60,000 nt of DNA from Owenia fusiformis (Eukaryota; Annelida; Polychaeta; Sabellida; Oweniidae). The stretch lies in contig CAIIXF020000012.1 in the NCBI GenBank assembly GCA_903813345.2, forward strand, positions 21,714,184 through 21,774,183, given 5' to 3'. Shown piece by piece: positions 36,082 through 46,335 of the stretch. The notes beneath the pieces were generated by a model, which made no database searches, was not told where the DNA came from, and saw only the letters and a list, made by a program, of their open reading frames with translations. Each line of letters begins with the position of its first letter. The stretch's first letter is position 1. The position numbers and the translations under genes were made by a program.

Positions 36082-36748
36082 CTAGAATTAAATGAATTAC
36101 TAGTAAAATTAATAGCGACATTAATCAGCTATACCATTTCGTGTAACACTTAGGTTAAAAATGACTGACAAGAACGTGTCAGAGTTGTCAAACATTTTGC
36201 GTGGGACAGACCATTAAATTTGACCCTCAATTGTATTCTACTTAGTACATTATGGAATACCATGGCCCTCTCTTCTTGCATCATAGATTGTCAAGGAATT
36301 TTGTATAGGGTACTTTCGATTTAGAATTGGTGGACGGACGAATCAAATTCGTAACAAAAAAGATTTCTCAAATATTACTTATACTTATTTCTAACAGTTT
36401 CTACGAAATATTATAAATTGTTCGTACGAATTAATTCTTATAAAATTAGAAAGTACCATCTTATAATATATGGTGAATTTAATCGGAAGGAAACAAGAAT
36501 AAATTAATTTTTTAAAGTACTATTTTACAAGAGCCTACTTTAAGACAAGAGCAAATTTTAAGATTGTATGGGAAGCCCTGCCCCCTCGATCAGCGGGATT
36601 GGCACGGAAAATCAAGCAACTAAATACAGATGGGTTTTAAGATGCGATGTGTATCGGAATGTGTATTTCAGCTTGATACAACTTCAAGGCAACTGTAAAT
36701 ACATGCGTTGAAAGATCTGAAGTCTAAACTTGCTAACTCAATGCTAAC

Positions 36749-36946
36749 CTTTGCTCAGACACTCCTGCGTATTGCATATATCAATGTTTTGTTCCATGTG
36801 ACTCCCTTTGCACGTCTGCGGTCCGTCTGGATCATCGCTGGCCATCAGTTGCTTGCTCCTTGTTCGATGTTTAGCGACACTTCCGATACTGCACGATCTC
36901 GAACACGTCCCGTATGACCAAGCACTCCAAGTACTCCATACACAAT
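36749..36946 (-). CDS. Exon: canonical TSP1 repeat
   Basis: 198 bp, 66 codons, phase 1-1. Acceptor 'gtttattatag|AT', donor 'CAAAG|gttagc'. Starts D-C-V-W-S-T-W-S-A-W-S-Y-G-T-C-S-R-S-C, with the W-x2-W-x2-W ladder and C-S-x-S-C. R-T-R-S-K and the closing C-N-T-Q-E-C follow. TSP1 repeats are extracellular modules that bind glycans and matrix proteins. Its acceptor and first ~30 bases are the source, or a sibling, of the large 57-bp array immediately upstream in the gene (36947-39600). Confidence 0.85.
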
Positions 36947-39600
36947 CTATAATAAACGAGAGAATATGATATGACGAAGTACTCCAAGCAATCCATACAC
37001 AATCTATAATAAACGAGAGAATATGATATGACGAAGTACTCCAGGCAAGCCATACACAATCTATAATAAACGAGAGAATATAATAAGACGAAGAACTCCA
37101 AGCAATCCATACACAATCTATAATAAACGAGAGAATATGATATGACGAAGTACTCCAGGCAATCCATACACAATCTATAATAAACGAGAGAATATAATAA
37201 GACGAAGTACTCCAAGCAATGAATACACAATCTATAATAAACGAGAGAATATGATATGACGAAGTACTCCAGGCAATCCATACACAATCTATAATAAACG
37301 AGAGAATATAATAAGACGAAGTACTCCAAGCAATCCATACACAAGCTTTAATAAACGGGAGAATATGATATGACGAAGTACTCCAGGCAATCCATACACA
37401 ATCTATAATAAACGAGAGAATTAATAAGGCGAAGTACTCCAAGCAATCCATACACAAGCTTTAATAAACGGGAGAATATGATATGACGAAGTACTCCAAA
37501 CAATCCATACACAATCTATAATAAACGAGAGAATATGATATGACGAAGTACTCCAAGCAATCCATACACAAGCTTTAATAAACGGGAGAATATAATATGA
37601 CGAAGTACTCCAAGCAATTCATACACAATCTATAATTAACGAGAGAATATAATATGACGAAGTACTCCAAGCAATCCATACACAATCTATAATAAACGAG
37701 AGAATATAATAAGACGAAGTACTCCAAGCAATCCATACACAAGCTTTAATAAACGGGAGAATATGATATGACGAAGTACTCCAGGCAATCCATACACAAT
37801 CTATAATAAACGAGAGAATTAATAAGGCGAAGTACTCCAAGCAATCCATACACAAGCTTTAATAAACGGGAGAATATGATATGACGAAGTACTCCAAACA
37901 ATCCATACACAATCTATAATAAACGAGAGAATATGATATGACGAAGTACTCCAAGCAATCCATACACAATCTATAATAAACGAGAGAATATAATATGACG
38001 AAGTACTCCAAGCAATCCATACACAATCTATAATAAACGAGAGAATATAATAAGACGAAGTACTCCAAGCAATCCATACACAAGCTTTAATAAACGGGAG
38101 AATATGATATGACGAAGTACTCCAGGCAATCCATACACAATCTATAATAAACGAGAGAATTAATAAGGCGAAGTACTCCAAGCAATCCATACACAAGCTT
38201 TAATAAACGGGAGAATATGATATGACGAAGTACTCCAAACAATCCATACACAATCTATAATAAACGAGAGAATATGATATGACGAAGTACTCCAAGCAAT
38301 CCATACACAATCTATAATAAACGAGAGAATATAATAAGACAAAGTACTCGAAGCAATAAATACACAATCTATAATAAACGAGAGAATATAATAAGACGAA
38401 GTACTCGAAGCAATCCATACACAATCTATAATAAACGAGAGAATATAATAAGACGAAGTACTCCAAGCAATCCATACACAAGCTTTAATAAACGGGAGAA
38501 TATGATATGACGAAGTACTCCAGGCAATCCATACACAATCTATAATAAACGAGAGAATATGATATGACGAAGTACTCCAGGCAAGCCATACACAATCTAT
38601 AATAAACGAGAGAATATAATATGACGAAGAACTCCAAGCAATCCATACAAAATCTATAATAAACGAGAGAATATAATAAGACGAAGTACTCGAAGCAATC
38701 CATACACAATCTATAATAAACGAGAGAATATAATAAGACGAAGTACTCGAAGCAATCCATACACAATCTATAATAAACGAGAGAATATAATAAGACGAAG
38801 TACTCCAAGCAATCCATACACAAGCTTTAATAAACGGGAGAATATGATATGACGAAGTACTCCAGGCAATCCATACACAATCTATAATAAACGAGAGAAT
38901 ATAATATGACGAAGTACTCGAAGCAATCCATACACAATCTATAATAAACGAGAGAATATAATAAGACGAAGTACTCGAAGCAATCCATACACAATCTATA
39001 ATAAACGAGAGAATATAATAAGACGAAGTACTCGAAGCAATCCATACACAATCTATAATAAACGAGAGAATATAATAAGACGAAGTACTCGAAACAATCC
39101 ATACACAAGCTTTAATAAACGGGAGAATATAATAAGACGAAGTACTCGAAACAATCCATACACAAGCTTTAATAAACGGGAGAATATAATATGACGAAGT
39201 ACTCCAAGCAATTCATACACAATCTATAATAAACGAGAGAATATAATATGACGAAGTACTCCAAGCAATCCATACACAATCTATAATAAACGAGAGAATA
39301 TAATAAGACGAAGTACTCCAAGCAATCCATACACAAGCTTTAATAAACGAGAGAATATAATAAGACGAAGTACTCCAAGCAATCCATACACAAGCTTTAA
39401 TAAACGAGAGAATATAATATGACGAAGTACTCCAAGCAATCCATACACAATCTATAATAAACGAGAGAATATAATAAGACGAAGTACTCGAAACAATCCA
39501 TACACAAGCTTTAATAAACAAGAGAATATAATATGACGATCGAAGTACTCCAAGCAAAATGTAATATGAATATAATATGACGAAGTTCTCCATGCACTCC
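36947..39600 (-). repeat. 57-bp minisatellite of splice acceptor plus exon start, about 46 copies
   Basis: On the minus strand each unit reads 'tattctctcgtttattatag' (intron end with AG), then 'attgtgtatggattgcttgg' 'agtacttcgtcatat'. The second part is homologous to the first ~35 bases of the TSP1 exon at 36946. It translates W-I-A-W-S-T-S-S-Y where the exon has W-S-T-W-S-A-W-S-Y. The unit length is divisible by three and long frames cross many units (minus 36744-37457 is continuous with the exon). A variant acceptor 'ttattaaag|cttgtg' recurs at 5-7-unit spacing, showing a higher-order repeat. At least three 56-bp units (about 37420, 37818, 38159) break the frame. The array degenerates near 39540-39640. 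Confidence 0.93.
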
Positions 39601-39751
39601 ATACACAATTTATAACATACGAGAGAAAATAATATGATCCGCTCTGGTAAACCATAATAGAAATAACTCAACTACAATGTAAATATTATTGCCCTTTGAC
39701 CCAAAAAAAATAAATATCATGCAAATCAGATCAAATAAAGTAATTTCGTAC

Positions 39752-40045
39752 GTTGGTATCTTATCTTGCAGCATTGCAGCGTCTTTCCTTGCACTGATTC
39801 ACCAATGCAAATTGGTGATTTGATTATTTCACCATATGTTCTTTTGCGAACATCGACTGGACCAGCATTGTTATTACGTTTGTATAAATGGCCCGTTTTA
39901 CACGCTGGGCAGCTCCTGGTTCTAGTACACGACTGCATTCCTGTTACTGCGCATGGTTTGCCTCTAACGACGCCTGTATTGACAACAATGATAGCTGTAC
40001 ACGGGCCGTATTCCCACTCTGTCCACGATCCCCATTTTCCGCAAT
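39752..40045 (-). CDS. Exon: long CC-type TSP1-derived module
   Basis: 294 bp, 98 codons if the donor 'CAAC|gtacga' is used, phase 1-1. Acceptor 'aatttcag|AT'. Starts D-C-G-K-W-G-S-W-T-E-W-E-Y-G-P-C, then R-T-R-S-C-P-A-C, H-L-Y-K-R-N, R-K-R-T-Y-G-E-I, C-I-G and a terminal L-Q-C-C-K. The donor is weaker than its neighbours'. An open frame continues about 10 codons to a stop (ending L-L-Y-L-I), so this could instead be a terminal exon of an isoform. Confidence 0.7.
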
Positions 40046-40284
40046 CTGAAATTATCACATGTGAAAGAAAACACAATTTGAAGAACATATCCGAAGTTAG
40101 AATGGTTTTAAGATGATCTACTGTATCATTGTTTGGTTTATATAGAATGATGATCTTACATTTTTGAACATTGAATTACAAAGTTTCCGTATGTTTTGCA
40201 ATTGCGACTTGTATTTTGGAGAAACGGTTAACAACCGAAGCGCATTTCAATAGTACCTGTTCTCTTCTCGCGTGCTCTTGAGAC

Positions 40285-40441
40285 TAAGGTACGTACCATT
40301 CGTGAATTCAACTGCCGGGTCACGGTTGACGTCTTTACATACCTTTTTATGGCCAATTCATTATAATATGAATAGTACCACACCAAGAATTAGCCATAAA
40401 AAGGAAGTTAAATTGTTGAATTTGAATGAATGGTACCTTTT
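40285..40441. repeat. Imperfect inverted repeat (MITE-like)
   Basis: 'aaggtacgtaccattcgtga' 'attcaac' near 40285 is mirrored by 'gttgaatttgaatgaatggt' 'acctt' near 40414-40438. An additional inner pairing reads 'ctttttatggccaatt' / 'aattagccataaaaag'. It lies in an intron of the TSP1-module series. Confidence 0.55.
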
Positions 40442-40679
40442 AAGTAAAGATTGAAATCAATGTGCGAGTACAGTCATCTCAGTACTAGATTCGTTTCACG
40501 AGTCAACGCCGGTAATGGTATAACTAACATACAGTCATCTCACTACTCTACTAATAATGTAGCCTGTATTTCTTCGAAAAGCAATATAGGCTCCAGTGAA
40601 GTTGCAAATGGAGGACGTTTGTTTATTTCCATATTATTGAAGGTATATTTGACAGTGCATGCTATATGCATATATTTAC

Positions 40680-40862
40680 CACAGTCATGGACAAGACAAT
40701 CTACATATTTCTTTTCAATAGCACCCCCTTTACACATGTATGTTCCTCCGTTTGTTACAGATGCGTGGGTTCTCTTCCGAGTTTTCAGCACAACACCCGT
40801 ACCACAGGTCTTACTACAATCTCCACTGTATGACCATTTGCTCCACTCACCCCATGTACAAT
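40680..40862 (-). CDS. Exon: canonical TSP1 repeat
   Basis: 183 bp, 61 codons, phase 1-1. Acceptor 'gttttag|AT', donor 'TGTG|gtaaat'. Sequence begins D-C-T-W-G-E-W-S-K-W-S-Y-S-G-D-C-S-K-T-C-G-T-G, then K-T-R-K-R-T-H-A-S, C-K-G and closing C-L-V-H-D-C. All standard TSP1 landmarks are present: the tryptophan ladder, C-S-x-T-C-G-x-G, the arginine strand and six cysteines. It is the close relative of the frame-shifted exon at 41915-42101, sharing C-S-K-T-C-G-T-G-V-V and the R-T-H-A-S motif. Confidence 0.9.
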
Positions 40863-40939
40863 CTAAAACATGCATGGAATTTCCAATGTTTCTTTTATTG
40901 AGAAAATCATTGAAATTAGACAAATGAGTTCCCACAAAA

Positions 40940-41520
40940 AGTTTTTTTGCATGCATTAATTCACCGCCGAAAGAAGATTTTCTTGCATACATACATTTAT
41001 ATACCGAGAAAGAAAGTTTTCTTGCATATATAAAGTTTTCTTGCATACAATGATCTACCGTATATTAATTTACGGTATAAAAGAGGTTTTTTCCATAAAC
41101 CATAGGTAAAAGATTTTCTTGCATATTCTAATACAAGTGTATACTGTAAAAAGATGGTTTTCTTATATACATTGATATCCCGTAGAAAGAGGATTTTCTT
41201 ACATGCATTGATATACCATAGAAAGAAGTTTTTCTTGCATACATTAATATACCGTAGAGAGAAGGTTTTCCTGCATATATTAATATACCACAGAATGAAG
41301 ATTTTCTTGCAAATATTGATATACCATAAAAAGAAGGTTTTCTTGCATACAAATCTTGCATTCTTGCATTAAATCCTTAGCATAGGATTTGATCCTATGT
41401 TTTCAGCTGAACTAGAAAGAAGGTTTTTGCATATGTTGATATACCGTAGAAAGAAGATCTTCTTACCTACATTGATATACTGTAGAAATAATGTGTTCTT
41501 GCATACTTTGATATACCTTA
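40940..41520. repeat. 36-bp degenerate tandem repeat
   Basis: A unit of about 36 bp ('atataccgtagaaagaaggt', 'tttcttgcatacattg') repeats regularly from 41150 to 41345 and more loosely on both sides. The open frames on both strands (minus 41128-41361, period 12 residues) are translated repeat and lie within an intron of the TSP1-module series. Confidence 0.8.
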
Positions 41521-41914
41521 GAAAAGTCATTTTGATGAGAAGTTAGGTTTCGAAAGTATTTATTTTATTGAATTTTATTCTAAGTTACTTTCTAGATTAG
41601 ATATTTTTGGGAATCTAAAGAAGCAGCATAAAATTGTTCAAAATGAGTTGTATTTGTATGACATCTATACTTTTCCAATTTGATAATTTTATTAACATCC
41701 AGGGAGTAAGACAAGCCGAATCTACTCCAAAATAAAGGTATATATAGCGCATCATATTTTGTTTTCTCGGTGGCAAATATCTAGGTGTTCTATTAAACAT
41801 ACATGTCATGAAAATCTAATTGAAGCGACGATTATGTCCGCCATTTATGATAACGGTATCTGACTTTACCGTTGTCAGGCTATCCCGTGTGAGTATACAA
41901 ACATATGTACTTAC

Positions 41915-42101
41915 AGTGACAAATCTTGGTGTTACACAACACTGAATATGATTCAATACTATTTCCCGGACACACATGTTCACCACCAATGTTTCCAGAC
42001 GCGTGTGTTCTCGTACGAGTTTTGATAACGACTCCTGTACCACATGTTTTACTACATGATCCGTACTTCCATTGGCTCCAAGTGGCCCAGGACGGAACAA
42101 T
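41915..42101 (-). pseudogene. TSP1 exon with a frame anomaly
   Basis: 187 bp between acceptor 'tttgaacag|AT' and donor 'CACT|gtaagt'. The TSP1 ladder W-A-T-W-S-Q-W-K-Y-G-S-C-S-K-T-C-G-T-G-V-V is plain, followed by R-T-R-T-H-A-S, C-P-G and C-N-T-K-I-C. The exon length is not a multiple of three. From the phase-1 acceptor, the D-C start runs out of frame before the first Trp, while the donor is in phase 1 for the TSP1 frame. Either one base is inserted (or two lost) near 42088-42098, so the exon is skipped or dead, or the sequence has an indel error. Confidence 0.7.
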
Positions 42102-42399
42102 CTGTTCAAATACATGTGAGAAATGTAGTTTAAATTACTGCCGATAGGTAGAGGACATGTCGGCCTCATTCGAGTTTTAAAATACATGATCGTGACAAAC
42201 GTAGCAGTATAGGTTTTAATAGACTAGACGCGAGAAGACATAATCTTGATTTACGTCATTGAAAATTCAAAATTCATAGTCATGTCCAGGGGGGGAATTA
42301 CTCCCGGGAAATCTTTCGAACACCCGTGGGACCACTTGCCACAACCCCCATGTTTGATCCCCGATCATTTTTTCAATTTTTTATTTTTGCGCAAATTTC

Positions 42400-42572
42400 G
42401 TTTTTCACGTTCATGCCAAGATACCCAGGCTAAGTTCGCGCCTACAATACTTTTACCATAGCAACGTTCTGACGTTGAACTAACGATAGAACGGAACGCA
42501 GTGCAGGCAGAAATGAGTAACAGCGATGCAGCCTTTTTGCACGTTTTATGGAAAATCTTCGACATTATCGAG
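42400..42572 (+). ncRNA. Putative exon 1 of a spliced short-ORF or non-coding transcript
   Basis: The 5' boundary is approximate. An ATG at 42513 opens 20 codons (M-S-N-S-D-A-A-F-L-H-V-L-W-K...) ending at a strong donor 'ATCGAG|gtaaga' in phase 0. It joins in frame to 43953, where the ORF ends after 17 more codons. It lies on the opposite strand to the TSP1-module exons and within their large intron. No family recognised. Confidence 0.35.
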
Positions 42573-42974
42573 GTAAGATTAAAACAAGGAGTGCCACTGG
42601 AATCCTGAGATTCATAGCTTTGACGTGGTATGAAAAAAGATCCATAAATATTGCAATTTCTTACTGATCAAGACTCTCAAACTTTGATGAATAAAAACAG
42701 GTGCTTTTCCTCAGAGCCAGCGTCTTTTCAATTTAAAGCATTTTGCACGAAGGTTAGAAATTTTTTATTTGGTACACATTTGGGGCACATAACAGGTAAA
42801 CTTTTGAGCCATTTTGAAAAATATTCATTAAATTTTGACGGAATTATCAACCAAAGTGTTGGCGGAGTTTGGTGTCATTTGCAGTTCAAATTGTTAGTTT
42901 TCAGCGTCTCTAGATAAGGGATTTTGAGGAAAAGTTGTAAAAAGGTTATTTCTGAGGGTTCATGAATACAAGTC

Positions 42975-43640
42975 AATGTGTGTGTAATATCTAAGCATAA
43001 CTCCTGGCAGATTTTCTCATCCATCGCCATTTGTACCCCTCAAGACATCAAATGTGGGTCCCTAGTCCAGTTCCGATTGTTCAATTTCCTTATATGGTGT
43101 TCAGACACCATATAAAAAGTTTGGAATGTACATATATTCTGCTTCGTGTGTGTGTAATAACTAAGCATAACTCCTGGTAGATTTTCTCATCCATAGCCAT
43201 GTGTACCCCCGAGACCTCAAATGTGGGTCCCTAGTCCGGTTCGGATTGTTCGATTTCCTTATATGGTATTCAGACACAATGTAAAAAGTTTATTTCTGAA
43301 AATTAAATGTGTGTGTTATAACTATGCATAACTCCTGGTAGATTTTCTCATCCATCACCATTTGTACCCCCAAGACCTCAAATGTGGGTCCCTAGTCTGG
43401 TTCGGATCGTTCGATTTCCTTATATGGTGTCGAGACACCACATCAACAGTTTATTTATGAAGGTTCATCCACTTGGATCTTACTATGATCAATTCTTCAT
43501 ATGATGTTCAGACGCCCTATAAAAGGTTTATTTCTTAAGATTCATGCATATAGGTCAATTTGTATGTAGTAACTAAGCATAACTCTTAGTAGATTTTCTC
43601 ATCTATTGCCATTTTAGCCCCCCTTGAGACCTCGAATGTT
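42975..43640. repeat. Tandem repeat of ~165-175 bp, about 4 copies
   Basis: Copies starting near 42978, 43148, 43311 and 43558 share 'aagcataactcctgg', 'gattttctcatccat', 'cctcaaatgtgggtccctag' and 'tttccttatatggtgttcag'. The last copy is partial. Each carries the small palindrome 'tatggtgt..gacaccat'. It sits in intron 1 of the proposed + strand transcript. Confidence 0.85.
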
Positions 43641-43952
43641 GGTTTGGATTGTTTGATTGCTTTATTTTTGGTAAGCATTCCACTTATAGAAGTTACAGTT
43701 GGTCCTTGGTCTCTAAAAATGATCCACTGCAAGAGGTGTTTCATTCTAAAGGTTTCACTGTATTCGTTAATATAATCTCCAGATGATTTATGATCTCAAC
43801 ATAGAGTAGTGATTTTCTTCATTTTTGTCAACATGGTTCTGTAATTAATGTGTACAACATTCATTTAAATCCAAATTAAAGCTTTTTGTACCTTTTCATT
43901 CTCAATGATCAATAGATTCAATAATACTGACTGAACAATCATTTTCTTCCAG

Positions 43953-44070
43953 CTACTGGATGGGAAAGTATATGTAGCAACCATGCCTCTGGTACTATAT
44001 CTGTGAATGTCATGCTAACTAAAGGCAATGATCCAGATCTACAATGTTGCAGTATTATTTGATTTCTGAG
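43953..44070 (+). ncRNA. Putative exon 2 of the same transcript
   Basis: Acceptor 'ttttcttccag|CTACTG', donor 'CTGAG|gtatgt'. The ORF from exon 1 continues as L-L-D-G-K-V-Y-V-A-T-M-P-L-V-L-Y-L and stops at 44004-44006. With two further exons downstream, such an mRNA would be a predicted nonsense-mediated-decay target, or the transcript is non-coding. Confidence 0.35.
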
Positions 44071-44619
44071 GTATGTATTACCATGTTACATAAATTGATT
44101 GTATGTTAAAGGCCCTATATGAATGTAAAACCACTTTCGCTTTAATATTATCCAAATGAACAATGTTCAGTAGGAATATAGTGAAGTCCTTTGTCAATCA
44201 GTCTGTCCATTAATTAGCTACCATTAATCAGTCCGAACATATGTTTGGAAAAGACTTGTTTACTAAAAGACAGATTTTTTCATACATACTGAAATTGTAG
44301 AAATCTGGAATCTTGGCGGATGAATTTGTTTAAGTCTGTCAAATCGCATGTTCATTAGTTTTCCAATTTCCATGTCATTCAAAGTAGCATGGGGTAAATT
44401 AGACTATATTTTCAAATTTTGCATAAGACCTTTAATAATTGTAATTGATCTCATTGCCCAGGTAATCATAAAATAGATATGCAAAGTATTTGCATATAAC
44501 ACCATATTTGACACTGATTCAAAAATATAAAACACGGACTACTAATACTGAAAATACTTTTACATTTTTCATATTTTCTGATCAAGATCATTTACACGGT
44601 TGCTTTATTTTGGTTGCAG

Positions 44620-44703
44620 GAGTCCCAACAACCCAGCACTGAGGCTAATAGTGTAGTAAACTATTTCTGTGATATGATCTGACCTGCTGAAGTGATCTTT
44701 AAG
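44620..44703 (+). ncRNA. Putative exon 3 of the same transcript
   Basis: Acceptor 'tttggttgcag|GAGTCC', donor 'TTTAAG|gtatgt'. The 84 bp contain stops in all frames, which supports a non-coding or 3'-UTR role. Confidence 0.3.
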
Positions 44704-44831
44704 GTATGTACTGAAAATTATCTAACGTAAACCATAGAATACATGTTATGTTGTGATGCATGTTACATGATTGAGGTGTACTAATTGTAAAGAGTGATCC
44801 AGAAAGCCTTTCAATTTAAATCGGTAGAGAT

Positions 44832-45441
44832 TAAAAGGTGGATTGGATCGAGTGAATTTGATTCATTTAAAAGGTGGATTGGATCGGGAATCCACAAAAT
44901 ATGGAATTTCTTTAAGATCGTTTTTCTGTTTATTTTCCTCTTAGCTATTTCCCTCTCTAAAAATGTAATCACTTAGGTTCATTTGAGGAATCTGAACAAA
45001 GCAACAACAAATACATTCTCTGATAAGTTGATGGAATCTCCTAAGAATTCAACTGCTTTCCCTTGTAAATGACCATTTGTAAGACATAATAAAAATCGAT
45101 CTGTAGATAAAACTTAACTGTCATTCAAATTGATGTGTGGATGTTCTAAAAACATTTCTTCTATGTTCTGTTTGGACTGACAGATGATATGTATCTTCAA
45201 ACCAGTCTGCCTTATGATTTATGAAATGTCTAAGATTGCACTTGGAATGAATAAGATTATATCACCCTTCTAGCCCATGTAAGCAAAATAATATTACATC
45301 TTTTATTTGATACTGTGGAAGTGAAGAGAGGACCAATCTTTTTAAAGGCTGATCAATAGAATTTTTAAAGGAAAATCCACATTTTGAAGATTCCCGATCC
45401 AATCCACCTTTTACATTAATCCAATCCACCTTTACCTTTAA
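44832..45441. repeat. Inverted repeat with doubled 'aaaggtggattggatc' motif
   Basis: 'aaaggtggattggatcg' occurs twice on the left (about 44834 and 44870), followed by 'ggaatccacaaaat'. The reverse complement, also doubled, lies at about 45390-45441 ('gattcccgatccaatccacc'). Probably a small non-autonomous element in intron 3 of the proposed + transcript. Confidence 0.6.
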
Positions 45442-46003
45442 AGGTGCAACAATTAGTGCAGGGGGCCATTCAACAATCACTGAGCAGTGTCAAAATATAT
45501 TCAAGTCTGGATATTTCAAGACTACCATATATTTTTATTATCTGCAAAGAATCAGAGAACCCTGGATCAACATTATTTGAATATTTCAGCTGATATTTCT
45601 CTTGAAACGTGGTGAATCTTAAAAATCTATAAGTGGGACTCCCTTTATAGAAGCTTTGGACTGAATTACACTTCTTAATGCTGAAATTGACAGTTTATCC
45701 ATACATTTTAAGAAAATAGGTATCTCAAAGAAGATGTTAAGCCAAATATTGACGCCTGATAGCTCAGAAAAAATATAAATTTCGAATTTTCTCTCTACAG
45801 TCCTTGTTGCCCCTTTAATTCCTGTAATTTGTGTGCTAGTCCTAAGGAATAAATCATTGTAATAGGTCTTTACAGTATACTATTTTATTTGAAATAAATT
45901 TTGTGAAATTTTTTATCCAAATTTTTGACAATTTGTTTTATTTTTTGTAACACCAAGCCATAATTAAATGAATTGTGCATTAAATCGCCTCACTTGTTTT
46001 CAG

Positions 46004-46335
46004 GTCACAACACAATCCCTCATCAGATATGGGCAAATGAACAGATGTCAGGAATCTCCAGAAATGAAGAAGAAACATATTCGCAGTATTGTCCTCAATA
46101 CACATTGGATTCTTGTGGATAAAAACAAAATATCATCTATATGTAAGATTTGGACTACAGAACAACATAATTTAAGAACATCTAACTGTGCCATGAACAT
46201 AATTTAAGAGGAACATCAAACTGTGCCATGACCGGCTGGGGCCATGACTGACTTCTTGTTGTTGCAAAGGAGAGAGTGTATGTATAGTGTTTGGAGCAAA
46301 CTGACAAATAATAAATCCACATTTATTGAAAGAAG
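46004..46335 (+). ncRNA. Putative last exon with poly(A) signal
   Basis: Acceptor 'cacttgttttcag|GTCACA' and AATAAA at 46310-46315. The 3' end is set about 20 bases beyond the signal and is approximate. An open + strand frame in the exon (to 46207) has no recognised motif. Together with 42572, 43953-44070 and 44620-44703, the consistent GT-AG sites on one strand suggest a four-exon transcript. Confidence 0.35.

Noticed and set aside
35548-36153. 201-aa + strand open frame
   Set aside because: It runs from a Tc1/mariner-like terminal repeat across the antisense of a clear TSP1-type exon. No motif, and fully explained by those two features.
36871-37344. 157-aa open frame on the minus strand, rich in M-C-M-D-C-L-E-Y-F
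   Set aside because: It is a second reading frame of the 57-bp array. Because the unit is a multiple of three and happens to lack stops in two frames, long ORFs are expected without coding.
39213-39671. Additional TSP1-like exon at the far end of the 57-bp array
   Set aside because: Only repeat units and degenerate repeat edge are present. There is no C-S-x-T-C or later TSP1 strand, so there is no full exon here.
41128-41361. 77-aa minus-strand frame with 12-residue period
   Set aside because: Translation of the 36-bp intronic repeat; no start context or splice support.
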